Below the pieces are notes generated by a model. The model was given only the letters and a program-made list of their open reading frames with translations, did not search any database and had not been told where the DNA came from. The translations under genes and the position numbers were made by a program. This document shows positions 22,521 to 31,438 of a stretch of 64,000 nucleotides of DNA, piece after piece; position 1 is the stretch's first letter; each line of letters starts with the position of its first letter. Source of the DNA: Micromonospora parva (GTDB taxonomy: Bacteria; Actinomycetota; Actinomycetes; Mycobacteriales; Micromonosporaceae); NCBI RefSeq assembly GCF_000718515.1, contig NZ_JNZS01000013.1, positions 62,001 to 126,000 on the forward strand. Reading direction: 5' to 3'.

Positions 22521-22816
22521 CGCCTGACTACTACCTGGTCCTCGCGGCGGTGCTGTTCACCATCGGTGCCGCCGGGGTGCTCGTCCGGCGCAACGCGCTC
22601 GTGCTGTTCATGTGCGTGGAGCTGATGCTCAACGCGGCCAACCTGACGCTGGTCACCTTCAGCCGGATCAACGGTGACCTCAACGGTCAGATCATGGCGT
22701 TCTTCGTGATGGTGGTGGCGGCGGCCGAGGTCGTGGTCGGGCTCGCGATCATCATGTCCATCTTCCGGACGCGACGCTCCGCGAGCGTCGACGACGCCAA
22801 CCTGCTGAAGTACTAG
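22517..22816 (+). CDS. nuoK: NADH-quinone oxidoreductase subunit K
   Basis: NuoK is the small three-helix antiporter-related subunit. The 99-residue product contains the conserved glutamates in [13 protein letters not shown] and in [12 protein letters not shown], both part of the proton path. ATGA overlap with nuoJ; 12 bases separate it from nuoL. Confidence 0.96.
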   Translation: MTPDYYLVLAAVLFTIGAAGVLVRRNALVLFMCVELMLNAANLTLVTFSRINGDLNGQIMAFFVMVVAAAEVVVGLAIIMSIFRTRRSASVDDANLLKY

Positions 22817-22828
22817 AGGGGTCCACCG

Positions 22829-24754
22829 GTGGAAGAGACTGTGGAATACGCCCAGGCCACGGGGCTGCTCGGGGGCGTCTGGCTGCTGGTGGCGATCCCG
22901 CTGGTCAGCGCGGCCATCCTGCTGCTGCTCGGCCGCCGGGCCGACCGCTGGGGGCACTGGTTGGGCGTCGCTGCCATCGGCGCCGCGTTCGTGCTCGGCC
23001 TGAGCTTCTTCTTTCAGCTGCGTGGCCTGGAGAACAAGTCGGTCGAGCTGAGCCTCTGGGACTTCATCGCGGTCGGTGATCTGCGCGTCGACTTCGGCCT
23101 GCTGTTCGACCCGCTGGCCGCGGTCTTCGTACTGCTGATCACCGGGGTGGGTTTCCTGATCCACCTGTACGCGGTGGAGTACATGTCGCACGACGCGGGC
23201 CGTCGTCGGTTCTTCGCGTACTTCAACCTGTTCGTCGCGGCGATGCTGCTGCTGGTGCTCGGCAACAACTACGTGATGCTGTACTTCGGCTGGGAGGGCG
23301 TCGGTCTGGCGTCGTACCTGCTGATCTCCTTCTGGACCGAGCGGCCGAGCGCGGCCACCGCCGGAAAGAAGGCGTTCCTGATGAACCGGGTCGGCGACGC
23401 CGGCCTGGCCATCGGCATCTTCATCATGTTCGCCACCCTGGGCACCACCCAGTACGACGAGGTGTTCAACGGTGTCGGCGCGCTGACCGGCACCACAGTG
23501 CTGGTCCTCGGCCTGTTGCTGCTGCTCGGCGCGGCCGGTAAGTCCGGTCAGTTCCCGCTCCAGGCGTGGTTGCCGGACGCGATGGAGGGCCCGACCCCGG
23601 TGTCGGCGCTCATCCACGCCGCCACCATGGTCACCGCCGGTGTCTATCTGATCGCCCGGTCCAACCCGATCTTCTCCGCCAACTCGACGCTGCAACTCGT
23701 GGTGGTCAGCGTCGGCGCGCTCACCCTGCTGATCGGCTGCATCATCGGCGCGGCCAAGGACGACATCAAGCGGGTGCTCGCCTGGTCGACGGTGAGCCAG
23801 ATCGGCTACATGTTCCTCGGTGTCGGTCTCGGCGGCGCGGCGTACGCGTTGGCCATCGTGCACCTGCTGGCGCACGGTTTCTTCAAGGCCAACATGTTCC
23901 TGGGCGCCGGCTCGGTCATGCACGGGATGAAGGACCAGGTCGACATCCGCCGCTTCGGTGGCCTGTCGAAGCACATGAAGATCACCTGGCTGACCTTCAT
24001 GATGGGCTGGCTGGCCATCATCGGCATGTTCCCGTTCTCCGGCTTCTTCTCCAAGGAGCCGATCATCGTGGCCGCCTTCGAGCGGGACGACTGGACCGCC
24101 TGGCTCTTCGGTGGGGCGGCGCTGCTCGGCGCCGGGCTGACCGCGTTCTACATGACCCGGCTGTTCGTGCTCACCTTCCACGGCCCGCAGCGGTGGACCG
24201 AGGACATCGAGCACCCGCACGAGTCGCCGAAGCTGATGACCATCCCGCTGATCCTGCTGGCGGTCGGCTCGGTCGGTGCCGGCTTCCTGCTCTCCACGTC
24301 CGTTCCGGACTGGCTGACCCAGACCGCCGGGCTGGGCGGCGAACACGCCGAGCACGAGGCGGTCCTCTCGCACGCCGTGATCACCACGCTGTCGCTGCTG
24401 GTCACCGTGCTCGGCGCCGGGCTCGCCTGGTTCCTCTTCCGGGCCGGTACGGCCACCGCGCCGCAGCCGGCCGGGGTGCTGGTCACCGCCGCCCGGCGCA
24501 ACCTCTACACCGACGCCGTCAACGAGGCGGTCTTCGAGAAGCCGGGCATCTTCCTCACGCGGGCGCTGGTGTACCTCGACAACCGGGGCGTCGACGGGCT
24601 CGTCAACGGGCTCGCCGCCGCGGTCGGCGGTGGCTCGGGCCGCCTCCGCCGGATGCAGACCGGCTTTGTCCGCTCGTACGCCACCTCGATCCTGGCCGGT
24701 GCGCTGCTGGTGATGGCGGCGTTCCTGGCGGTGCAGGCGGGGTGGTTGGCGTGA
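22829..24754 (+). CDS. nuoL: NADH-quinone oxidoreductase subunit L
   Basis: NuoL is the distal antiporter-like proton-pumping subunit. The 641-residue product has the expected many helices, the key glutamate in YFGWEGVGLASYLLI, the lysine in AAGKSGQFPLQAWLPDAM and the HAATMVTAGVYLI helix. The lateral helix at the C-terminus is present. The GTG at 22829 has GAGGGG before it. The stop overlaps the mini-ORF start at 24751. Confidence 0.96.
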   Translation: MEETVEYAQATGLLGGVWLLVAIPLVSAAILLLLGRRADRWGHWLGVAAIGAAFVLGLSFFFQLRGLENKSVELSLWDFIAVGDLRVDFGLLFDPLAAVFVLLITGVGFLIHLYAVEYMSHDAGRRRFFAYFNLFVAAMLLLVLGNNYVMLYFGWEGVGLASYLLISFWTERPSAATAGKKAFLMNRVGDAGLAIGIFIMFATLGTTQYDEVFNGVGALTGTTVLVLGLLLLLGAAGKSGQFPLQAWLPDAMEGPTPVSALIHAATMVTAGVYLIARSNPIFSANSTLQLVVVSVGALTLLIGCIIGAAKDDIKRVLAWSTVSQIGYMFLGVGLGGAAYALAIVHLLAHGFFKANMFLGAGSVMHGMKDQVDIRRFGGLSKHMKITWLTFMMGWLAIIGMFPFSGFFSKEPIIVAAFERDDWTAWLFGGAALLGAGLTAFYMTRLFVLTFHGPQRWTEDIEHPHESPKLMTIPLILLAVGSVGAGFLLSTSVPDWLTQTAGLGGEHAEHEAVLSHAVITTLSLLVTVLGAGLAWFLFRAGTATAPQPAGVLVTAARRNLYTDAVNEAVFEKPGIFLTRALVYLDNRGVDGLVNGLAAAVGGGSGRLRRMQTGFVRSYATSILAGALLVMAAFLAVQAGWLA

Positions 24755-24819
24755 TCGACCTCAATACGCCCGCCCCCGCCGGCGGACCACGCAGTGACGA
24801 CGGAGGTAAGGCCGCATAA
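24751..24819 (+). CDS. Mini-ORF bridging nuoL and nuoM (22 codons)
   Basis: The GTG at 24751 overlaps the nuoL stop (GTGA). The frame encodes 22 residues beginning VIDLNTPAPAGG and ending GGKAA, and the TAA at 24817-24819 shares its last base with the nuoM ATG (TAATG). The peptide is unrelated in sequence to the other bridges but has the same double overlap, and it contains the nuoM ribosome-binding site (GGAGGTAAGG). That an unrelated sequence has the same arrangement supports selection for coupling. Confidence 0.5.
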   Translation: MIDLNTPAPAGGPRSDDGGKAA

Positions 24820-26354
24820 TGTCCAACTTCCCGTTCCTCTCGGTGCTCACCGTGGCGCCGCTGGTGGGCGCCCTGGTGGTGGCCTTCCTGCCGCGTCACC
24901 GCCCGGAGCTGGCCAAGCAGGTGGCGTTCGCCTGGTCGCTGCTCGTGCTGGTGCTCTCGGTGGTGATGTGGGTCAGCTTCAACGCCGGCGGTGACCGGTT
25001 CCAGTTCCGCGAGTCGTACTCGTGGATTCCGAACTGGGGGGTCAGCTTCACCTTCGCCGCCGACGGCATCGCGTTGGTGATGCTGATGCTGATCGCGGTG
25101 CTGGTGCCGCTGGTGATCCTGGCGTCCTGGCACGACGCCGAGTCGTCGAAGCGGTCGGTGCCCGTCTACTTCGCGCTGCTGCTGGTCCTCGAGTGCACGA
25201 TGATCGGCGTCTTCGCGGCCGCCGACGTCTTCCTGTTCTACGTGTTCTTCGAGGTCATGCTGGTGCCGATGTACTTCCTCATCGGCAGCTACGGCGGCCA
25301 CCAGCGGCAGTACGCGGCGGTGAAGTTCTTCCTCTACTCGCTGGTCGGCGGTCTGTTCATGCTGGCCGCGGTGATCGGCCTGTGGGTGGTCGGCGGGAAG
25401 ACCTTCGACTGGCAGGCGCTCTCGCAGGTCGACATCAGCACCGGCACCGAGCGGTGGCTGTTCCTCGGCTTCTTCCTCGCGTTCGCCATCAAGGCGCCGT
25501 TCTTCCCGTTCCACACCTGGCTGCCCGACGCCGGTGGGGCCGCCCCGGCGGGCGCGGCGGCGCTGCTCGTCGGGGTGCTGGACAAGGTCGGCACCTTCGG
25601 CATCCTGCGGTACTGCCTGCCGTTGTTCCCGGAGGCGTCGAAGTGGTTCGCACCGTGGGCGCTGGCCCTGGGCGTGATCGGCATCGTCTACGCCGCGCTG
25701 CTGGCGGTCGGCCAGAACGACCTCAAGCGGCTGGTGTCGTACACCTCGATCGCGCACTTCGGCTTCATCGGGGTGGGCATCTTCGCCTTCACCACGCAGG
25801 CCGGCACCGGCGCGGTGCTCTACATGCTCAACCACGGCCTGGCCACCGGCCTGCTCTTCCTGGTGGTGGGCATGCTGATCGCCCGGCGCGGCTCGTCCTT
25901 GATCAGTGACTTCGGTGGCGCGGGCAAGCTGGTCCCGGTGCTCGCCGGGGTGCTGTTCTTCGCCGGTCTCGCCTCGCTGGCGTTGCCCGGCACCGCGCCG
26001 TTCATCTCCGAGTTCCTGGTGCTGATCGGCACGTTCACTGTGAACAAGCCGGTAGCGGTCATCGCGACGCTCGGCATCATCCTGGCCGCCGCGTACGTGC
26101 TGTGGATGGTGCAGCGCACCACCCAGGGCACGTTGAACCCGGCGCTGACCGAGGTCGACGGCATGCGCCGGGACCTCAACCTGCGCGAGAAGGTCGTGGT
26201 TGCCCCCCTGATCGCGCTGATCGTGCTGCTCGGCTTCTTCCCCAAGCCGGTCACTGACGTGATCAACCCGGCCGTCCAGGCGACCATGGACGACATCGGC
26301 AGAACCGACCCGGCGCCGTCCGTGGGCGGCACCGTCCAGGAGGCGGCTCGGTGA
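24819..26354 (+). CDS. nuoM: NADH-quinone oxidoreductase subunit M
   Basis: NuoM is the second antiporter-like proton-pumping subunit. The 511-residue product has the conserved glutamate in FFEVMLVPMYFLIG, the lysine region AFAIKAPFFPFHTWLPDA and YTSIAHFGFIGVG. The ATG follows a strong GGAGGTAAGG. The stop overlaps the GTG of the next mini-ORF. Confidence 0.96.
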   Translation: MSNFPFLSVLTVAPLVGALVVAFLPRHRPELAKQVAFAWSLLVLVLSVVMWVSFNAGGDRFQFRESYSWIPNWGVSFTFAADGIALVMLMLIAVLVPLVILASWHDAESSKRSVPVYFALLLVLECTMIGVFAAADVFLFYVFFEVMLVPMYFLIGSYGGHQRQYAAVKFFLYSLVGGLFMLAAVIGLWVVGGKTFDWQALSQVDISTGTERWLFLGFFLAFAIKAPFFPFHTWLPDAGGAAPAGAAALLVGVLDKVGTFGILRYCLPLFPEASKWFAPWALALGVIGIVYAALLAVGQNDLKRLVSYTSIAHFGFIGVGIFAFTTQAGTGAVLYMLNHGLATGLLFLVVGMLIARRGSSLISDFGGAGKLVPVLAGVLFFAGLASLALPGTAPFISEFLVLIGTFTVNKPVAVIATLGIILAAAYVLWMVQRTTQGTLNPALTEVDGMRRDLNLREKVVVAPLIALIVLLGFFPKPVTDVINPAVQATMDDIGRTDPAPSVGGTVQEAAR

Positions 26355-26467
26355 GCGCGAGGAGTGAGCTTGCGAGCCCCATCCGCCCGCGCGAGGAGAG
26401 AGCGAAGCGAGCCCCGCAGTCGCGGGCAGAGGCTTGCGCAGTCGCGAACGAAAGGTCGGCACTGTGA
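26351..26467 (+). CDS. Mini-ORF bridging nuoM and nuoN (38 codons)
   Basis: The GTG at 26351 overlaps the nuoM stop (GTGA). The frame begins [10 protein letters not shown], continues for 38 codons and ends at TGA 26465-26467, overlapping the nuoN GTG at 26464 (GTGA). The DNA looks like the 56-base nuoD/nuoE repeat expanded internally by a second partial copy (GCGAGGAGAGAGCGAAGCGA then CCCCGCAGTCGCG). The frame stays open despite the expansion, which argues against a purely random gap. Confidence 0.5.
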   Translation: MSARSELASPIRPREERAKRAPQSRAEACAVANERSAL

Positions 26468-28017
26468 CCGAGTTGAAACTGCCGTCGATCGAGTACGCGG
26501 CGATCGCTCCGATCCTGATCATGCTGGGCGCCGCGCTGTTCGGTGTGCTGGTCGAGGCCCTGGTGCCGCGGCGGTGGCGGCATCTGGTGCAGTTGACGTT
26601 GGCGCTGCTCGCGGTGCTCGCGGCACTGACCATGGTGGTCCTCAGCGCCGACGAGCGGATCATCACCGTCGGGCAGGCCCTCGCCATCGACGGGCCGACG
26701 CTCTTCCTCCAGGGCGCGATCCTGGTGCTGGCCGCGATGGCGCTGCTGCTGATCGGTGACCGCTCGGTCGAGCGGGGCGGGGCGTTCGTCGCCCAGGCCG
26801 CGGTGACCGCCGAGTCGGCCGACGACCGGCGGCAGGCCGAGGGGCGCAACGGTCTCACCGAGGTCTACCCGCTCACCACGTTCGCGATCGGCGGCATGCT
26901 GATCTTCGTGGCGGCGAACGACCTGCTGACCATGTTCATCGCGCTGGAGGTCTTCTCTCTGCCGCTCTACCTGCTCTGCGCGCTGGCCCGTCGCCGGCGT
27001 CTGCTGAGCCAGGAGGCGGCGATGAAGTACTTCCTGCTCGGCGCGTACGCCTCCGCGTTCTTCCTGTTCGGCGTGGCCCTGATCTACGGCTTCACCGCCG
27101 GCATCCCGGGCCGCTCGGCCGGCGTCGACTTCGCGACCATCCACGCGGCGGTGAGCGAGTCGCCGGCCAGCCCGGTGCTGCTCTTCGCCGGCATGGCGCT
27201 GCTCGCCATCGGTCTGCTCTTCAAGGCGGCGGCGGCCCCGTTCCACGTCTGGACCCCGGACGTCTACCAGGGTGCTCCGACCCCGGTCACCGGGTTCATG
27301 GCGGCCTGCACCAAGGTCGCCGCGTTCGGTGCGCTGCTGCGCGTCTTCCAGGTCGCGTTCGCCGACGCCAACTGGGACTTCACCCCGGTCCTCGGCGCGG
27401 TGGCGGTGCTGACCATGCTGGTCGGTGCGGTGCTCGCGGTCACCCAGACCGACATCAAGCGGCTGCTCGCGTACTCCTCGATCGCCAACGCCGGCTACCT
27501 GCTGGTCGGTGTGTTGGCGCCGAGCCGTGACGGGCTCGCCGGCACGATGTTCTACCTGGTCGCGTACGGCTTCTCGGTGTTGGCGGCGTTCGCCGTGGTG
27601 ACGCTGGTCCGCGACGACGACGGCGAGGCCACCCACCTGTCCCGCTGGGCCGGGCTGGGCCGGCGGTCGCCGTTCTTCGCCGCGCTGTTCACGTTCATCC
27701 TGCTGGCCTTCGCCGGTATTCCGCTGACCAGCGGTTTCACCAGCAAGTTCGCCATCTTCGGGCCGGCGCTGGAGGGTGGCCAGGCCTGGCTGGTGATCGC
27801 CGGTGTGCTGACCAGCATGATCCTCGCGTTCCCGTACCTGCGGGTCGTGGTGATGATGTGGCTCTCCGAGCCGGGCGAGTCCACCCCGACCGTCACAGTG
27901 CCCGGTGGGCTCACCGCCGCCGCGTTGATGATCGGTGTGCTGGCGACCCTGGTGTTGGGTGTCGCCCCGGCGCCGCTGCTCGATCTGGCGACCGGAGCTG
28001 CCGAATTCGTTCGATAG
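26464..28017 (+). CDS. nuoN: NADH-quinone oxidoreductase subunit N
   Basis: NuoN is the third antiporter-like proton-pumping subunit. The 517-residue product has the conserved ALEVFSLPLYLLCAL helix, the lysine region LFKAAAAPFHVWTPDVYQGAP and YSSIANAGYLLVG. I chose the GTG at 26464 because it has GAAAGG upstream and overlaps the mini-ORF stop. It ends the 14-gene operon; a terminator hairpin follows directly. Confidence 0.96.
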   Translation: MTELKLPSIEYAAIAPILIMLGAALFGVLVEALVPRRWRHLVQLTLALLAVLAALTMVVLSADERIITVGQALAIDGPTLFLQGAILVLAAMALLLIGDRSVERGGAFVAQAAVTAESADDRRQAEGRNGLTEVYPLTTFAIGGMLIFVAANDLLTMFIALEVFSLPLYLLCALARRRRLLSQEAAMKYFLLGAYASAFFLFGVALIYGFTAGIPGRSAGVDFATIHAAVSESPASPVLLFAGMALLAIGLLFKAAAAPFHVWTPDVYQGAPTPVTGFMAACTKVAAFGALLRVFQVAFADANWDFTPVLGAVAVLTMLVGAVLAVTQTDIKRLLAYSSIANAGYLLVGVLAPSRDGLAGTMFYLVAYGFSVLAAFAVVTLVRDDDGEATHLSRWAGLGRRSPFFAALFTFILLAFAGIPLTSGFTSKFAIFGPALEGGQAWLVIAGVLTSMILAFPYLRVVVMMWLSEPGESTPTVTVPGGLTAAALMIGVLATLVLGVAPAPLLDLATGAAEFVR

Positions 28018-28030
28018 CCGAAGGATCGAT

Positions 28031-28070
28031 CACCGGGGGTCGGCGCGTGTTCACGTGCCGGCCCCCGGTG
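28031..28070 (+). terminator. Terminator of the nuo operon
   Basis: The 5' arm CACCGGGGGTCGGC pairs with GCCGGCCCCCGGTG (14 positions including one wobble) around a short loop. It lies 14 bases after the nuoN stop. Confidence 0.75.
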
Positions 28071-28107
28071 CGTATCCCCGGCCCGGAGCAGGTCGTACGG
28101 GTGTGGC

Positions 28108-29193
28108 ATGGTTGATGGCGTGGTGAATCCGGCGGGCGAGCGTTCAGGTGCCTCCGGCTCCGGCGGTCGGCGGGGTCGGGCGAGCACGAGTCAGTTCGGC
28201 GCGCTTGGTCTCAATCTCGCCGATCCCCGTGTCGAGGCGTCCGTGGTGGGCCTGCTCGACACGGTCGAGGTCGAGTTGCGGGCCAGCGTGTCCAGCGCCG
28301 ACCCGTTCGTCACGGAGGCTGCCCGGCACCTCGTGGAGGCCGGTGGGAAGCGTTTCCGGCCGTTGCTGGTGGCGCTCGGCGCGCAGTTCGGTGACCCGAC
28401 CGGTGCGCAGGTGGTCCCGGCCGCCGTGGTGATGGAGCTCACTCACCTCGCCACCCTCTACCACGACGACGTGATGGACGAGGCCGCCGTGCGTCGGGGC
28501 GCGCCGAGTGCGAACTCCCGGTGGACCAACTCGGTCGCCATCCTGGTCGGTGACTACCTCTTCGCCCGTGCGGCGGACATCGCCGCCGATCTGGGCCCCG
28601 AGGCGGTCCGGTTGCAGGCGCGCACCTTCGCCCGGCTGGTGCACGGTCAGATCGCGGAGACCGTGGGGCCACGCCCCGACGACGACCCGGTGAGCCACTA
28701 CCTGCACGTCATCGCGGAGAAGACCGGTTCGCTGATCGCCACGTCGGCCCGGTTCGGCGGCATGTTCGGTGGCGCCGCCCCCGAGCACGTGGAGGCCCTC
28801 GCCGGGTACGGCGAGACGATCGGCGTCGCCTTCCAGCTCTCCGACGACCTGCTGGACATCGCCTCCGAGTCGGTGCAGTCGGGCAAGACCCCCGGCACGG
28901 ACCTGCGCGAGGGTGTCCCGACGTTGCCGGTGCTCTACGCCCGTGAAGCGGACGACTCCGACGCGTCGTCGGTGCGGCTGCGGGAGATCCTGGCGACCGG
29001 CCCGTTGACTGACGACGCGTTGCACGCCGAGGCGTTGGGGCTGCTGCGGGAGAGCCCGGCGCTCAAGCGGGCCCGGGAGACGGTGCGCAGCTACGCCGAG
29101 GAGGCCCGCGCGCAGCTCGCCCCGCTGCCGCACGGCCCCTCCCGCAGCGCGCTCGAGTCGCTCTGCGACTACATCGCCGACCGCACCAGCTGA
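28108..29193 (+). CDS. Polyprenyl diphosphate synthase (menaquinone side chain)
   Basis: The 361-residue product is a trans-prenyltransferase with the first Asp-rich motif in YHDDVMDEA near residue 120, the second in LSDDLLDIA near 245, and GGKRFRPLL. It condenses isopentenyl diphosphate units into a long all-trans chain. Position after nuo, in the same region as menG and the MenJ-like gene, suggests that it makes the menaquinone tail, like GrcC-type enzymes of mycobacteria. The first about 30 residues are Gly/Ser-rich, so a later start (GTG about 28120) is possible. Its last 25 bases overlap the convergent MFS gene. Confidence 0.88.
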   Translation: MVDGVVNPAGERSGASGSGGRRGRASTSQFGALGLNLADPRVEASVVGLLDTVEVELRASVSSADPFVTEAARHLVEAGGKRFRPLLVALGAQFGDPTGAQVVPAAVVMELTHLATLYHDDVMDEAAVRRGAPSANSRWTNSVAILVGDYLFARAADIAADLGPEAVRLQARTFARLVHGQIAETVGPRPDDDPVSHYLHVIAEKTGSLIATSARFGGMFGGAAPEHVEALAGYGETIGVAFQLSDDLLDIASESVQSGKTPGTDLREGVPTLPVLYAREADDSDASSVRLREILATGPLTDDALHAEALGLLRESPALKRARETVRSYAEEARAQLAPLPHGPSRSALESLCDYIADRTS

Positions 29194-30398
29194 TCCCCGC
29201 CCCGCCCCGCTGCGGCGGCGACGCGGGTCAACAGTCGGCTGCCGGCGAGCATGAGAGCGGCGGCGAGGAGCATCGCCACGGCCGCGGTGGTCCACATCGC
29301 CGGGTAGCCGAGGTGCGCGGCGAGGGGGCCGAGGCTCAACGGGCCGAGGCAGCCGCCCGCGTACACCCCGGTCTGGGTGATCGAGGTGGCGGCGGCCGGT
29401 GACTGCGGGTGCAGCCGGACCACCGCGAAGTTCATCAGGCCGGGCCAGGCCCAGCCCAGGCCGAAGCCGAGCACCACGCCGACGACCAGCGGCACCGAGC
29501 CGGTCACCGCGAGCAGGCCCAGCCCGGCCGCGCCGACCAGCAGCATCGCGGCGATGAGGGCGACGTGGCCGGTGTCGCGGCGGTCGGCCAACCAGCCGGC
29601 GCCCACCCGGGCCGCCACGCAGACCGCGCTGCCCAGGGTCAGGGTGAGGCCGGCGAGGCCCGGCGACAGGCCCCGGGCGGCGGCGGAGTCGACCAGGAAG
29701 GTGCCCAGCGCGTTGGCCGCGCCCGACGCCAGCGTCGCCGCCGCGCCGATCACCACCAGCGCCACCGTCGCCCGAGCAGCGCGCGTCGCGCCGGCTCGCC
29801 GGGCCGGGCCGGGCAGCTGCCGGGGTACGGCGGCAAGCGTGGTCAGCGCGGCCACGGCGGCGGCCACGAACGCCCAGCGCCAGCCGGCGGTGAGCGCGAT
29901 GGTGGGTACCGCCGCCCCGGCCAGCAGGGTGGAGACCGGGATGGCGGCCTGCTTGACCCCGAACGACAGCCCTTGTCGTCGCGCCGGCACGTGCTGGGCG
30001 AGCGCGGTGTTGCTGGCCAGTTGGCCGAGCGCGTTTGCGGCGGCGCTGAGCGCCAGCAGGCCGACCAGCACCGGGTACGACCGGGCGAAGGCGGCCACGG
30101 CCAGCATCGACCCGGCGGCCAGCAGGATGCCGCTGCGGGCCACCACTGCCGGTCCGTACCGCTCGACGAGGCGGCCGGAGGGCACCGAGGCCAGCGCGCT
30201 GACCCCGAAGTAGACGGAGACGGCCAGGCCCAGGCCGGCCGGCGAGAAGCCGAGGTCGGTGCCCATCTGCACGGCGAGACCGCCGAGCAGGAAGACGGGG
30301 AGTACGCAGGCCACGGTGGTGGCGACTGCGCCGGCGCTGGCCCGGACCGGATGGGGTCGGGCGAGCGCCGGATCGGGGGTGTTGGCGGTGTTGGTCAT
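29169..30398 (-). CDS. Major facilitator superfamily transporter
   Basis: The 409-residue product has about twelve hydrophobic helices. It has the MFS loop-2 type motif SGRLVERYGPAVVARSG near residue 73 and a weaker copy in the second half (AGWLADRRDTGHVALI). The family moves small molecules by proton exchange; the CynX/NimT-like or sugar/drug exporter groups are possible and the substrate is not known. A -10-like TAGGTT lies nine bases before the ATG. It is divergent from the IclR gene, which probably controls it. The 3' end overlaps the polyprenyl synthase gene by 25 bases. Confidence 0.85.
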   Translation of the reverse strand: MTNTANTPDPALARPHPVRASAGAVATTVACVLPVFLLGGLAVQMGTDLGFSPAGLGLAVSVYFGVSALASVPSGRLVERYGPAVVARSGILLAAGSMLAVAAFARSYPVLVGLLALSAAANALGQLASNTALAQHVPARRQGLSFGVKQAAIPVSTLLAGAAVPTIALTAGWRWAFVAAAVAALTTLAAVPRQLPGPARRAGATRAARATVALVVIGAAATLASGAANALGTFLVDSAAARGLSPGLAGLTLTLGSAVCVAARVGAGWLADRRDTGHVALIAAMLLVGAAGLGLLAVTGSVPLVVGVVLGFGLGWAWPGLMNFAVVRLHPQSPAAATSITQTGVYAGGCLGPLSLGPLAAHLGYPAMWTTAAVAMLLAAALMLAGSRLLTRVAAAAGRGGDQLVRSAM

Positions 30399-30407
30399 CG
30401 TTGGGCA

Positions 30408-30413
30408 AACCTA
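30408..30413 (-). promoter_or_regulatory. -10-like element before the MFS gene
   Basis: TAGGTT on the minus strand lies nine bases before the ATG at 30398, with no ribosome-binding site, so the transcript would have almost no leader. Confidence 0.3.
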
Positions 30414-30489
30414 CGTGAGCCCCGCTCAGCGCACTCCTGGTGACCGGCGGGGCACTAGCTGTGGATGGTGATCTGGCATCCTCGACCCG

Positions 30490-30515
30490 AACAGGCATTT
30501 CGCACCGGGCCTGTT
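30490..30515. promoter_or_regulatory. Inverted repeat upstream of the IclR gene
   Basis: AACAGGC (30490-30496) and GCCTGTT (30509-30515) are perfect inverted arms 12 bases apart, followed by TTT. It may be the operator for the IclR protein between the two divergent genes. A small attenuator is the alternative. Confidence 0.4.
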
Positions 30516-30552
30516 TTTCATATGGTGTAAGTCCCCGGCGGCGGAGGTGGTT

Positions 30553-31335
30553 GTGCGCGACCCCTTGGCAGAACCTTCGGACCTGATTCGCAGCGTGTCC
30601 CGAGCGCTACGGGTGCTGGAGTCGGTCGGTCGCGCCCCGAAGGGCCTGACCGTCAAGCAGATCGCCCGGCGCTGTGAGCTGACCGTGGCCACCACCTACC
30701 ACCTGGTCCGCACCCTCGCCTACGAGGGCTACGTGATCCGTCGCGAGGACGGCACGTACATCGTGGGGTTGGAGGTGGCCGACCGGTACCGGGAGCTTGT
30801 CACCGCGTTCCGGGGTCCACCGGCGGTCGGTGAGACGCTGCGGCGGGCCGCCCTGGACACCGGCTACAGCCACTACCTCGGTCGGTTCGTCGGCGGCCAG
30901 GTGGCCCTCACCGCGGTCGCCGAGGGGCACCGCTCGCCCTACCTGGAGGACCTGGTCCCCGGCTTCGACGAGGGGGCGCACGCCACAGCCCTCGGCAAGT
31001 CGTTGCTCGCCACCCTCACGAGCGACCAGCGCTACCGCTATCTGCGTGAGTACGGCATGCGCCCGTTCACCACCGCCACGCTGACCACCCCCGAGAGTTT
31101 CGAGGCCGACCTGGCCGCCGGTGACCGGCGCGGCATGCAGCTGGAGATGGGGCAGTTCCGGCAGGGGGTGGCCTGCGCCGCGGTGCTCGTCGCGCCGGAC
31201 AAGGACATGGAACGCCGCGTCGTGCTGGCCTGCGCGTTGCCGGCCAGCGAGATGATGACCTCCGCCCGGGTGGTACGCGCCAAGCTGCTCACCGTGGCCC
31301 GCAGCGTGGCCGACGGCATCGCCTCCGACAACTGA
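30553..31335 (+). CDS. IclR-family transcriptional regulator
   Basis: The 260-residue product has an N-terminal winged helix (LRVLESVGRAPKGLTVKQIA, then VATTYHLVRTLAYEGYV) and a C-terminal IclR effector domain with HATALGKSLLATL. Such proteins usually control catabolic or efflux genes next to them and respond to a small ligand. The divergent MFS gene is the likely target. I chose the GTG at 30553 because GGAGG lies five bases upstream; the GTG at 30547 is inside that site. Confidence 0.88.
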   Translation: MRDPLAEPSDLIRSVSRALRVLESVGRAPKGLTVKQIARRCELTVATTYHLVRTLAYEGYVIRREDGTYIVGLEVADRYRELVTAFRGPPAVGETLRRAALDTGYSHYLGRFVGGQVALTAVAEGHRSPYLEDLVPGFDEGAHATALGKSLLATLTSDQRYRYLREYGMRPFTTATLTTPESFEADLAAGDRRGMQLEMGQFRQGVACAAVLVAPDKDMERRVVLACALPASEMMTSARVVRAKLLTVARSVADGIASDN

Positions 31336-31385
31336 CCGCCGAGAGGCCCTCTCCCCGGTTGGGAGAGGGCCTCTCGGGGCGGTCC
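31334..31385. terminator. Bidirectional terminator, IclR gene / phoX
   Basis: A perfect 17-base stem, CCGAGAGGCCCTCTCCC and its complement, with a CGGTT loop, is extended by GACCGC/GCGGTC. It lies between the convergent genes and can serve both. Confidence 0.85.
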
Positions 31386-31438
31386 AGCGCCGGACCGCCG
31401 GGAACAACGTCATCGGCCTCTCGGCCGCGGTTACGACC

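Noticed and set aside
22355..24373. A minus-strand open frame of 672 codons opposite nuoJ-nuoL
   Set aside because: It is an antisense shadow rich in His, Glu, Gln, Arg and Asp, as produced by the complement of membrane-protein codons.
24751..24819. The nuoL-nuoM mini-ORF as a pure coincidence
   Set aside because: A 22-codon open frame alone would not be notable at this GC. It was kept because exact overlaps at both ends recur at all four longer gaps of the operon.
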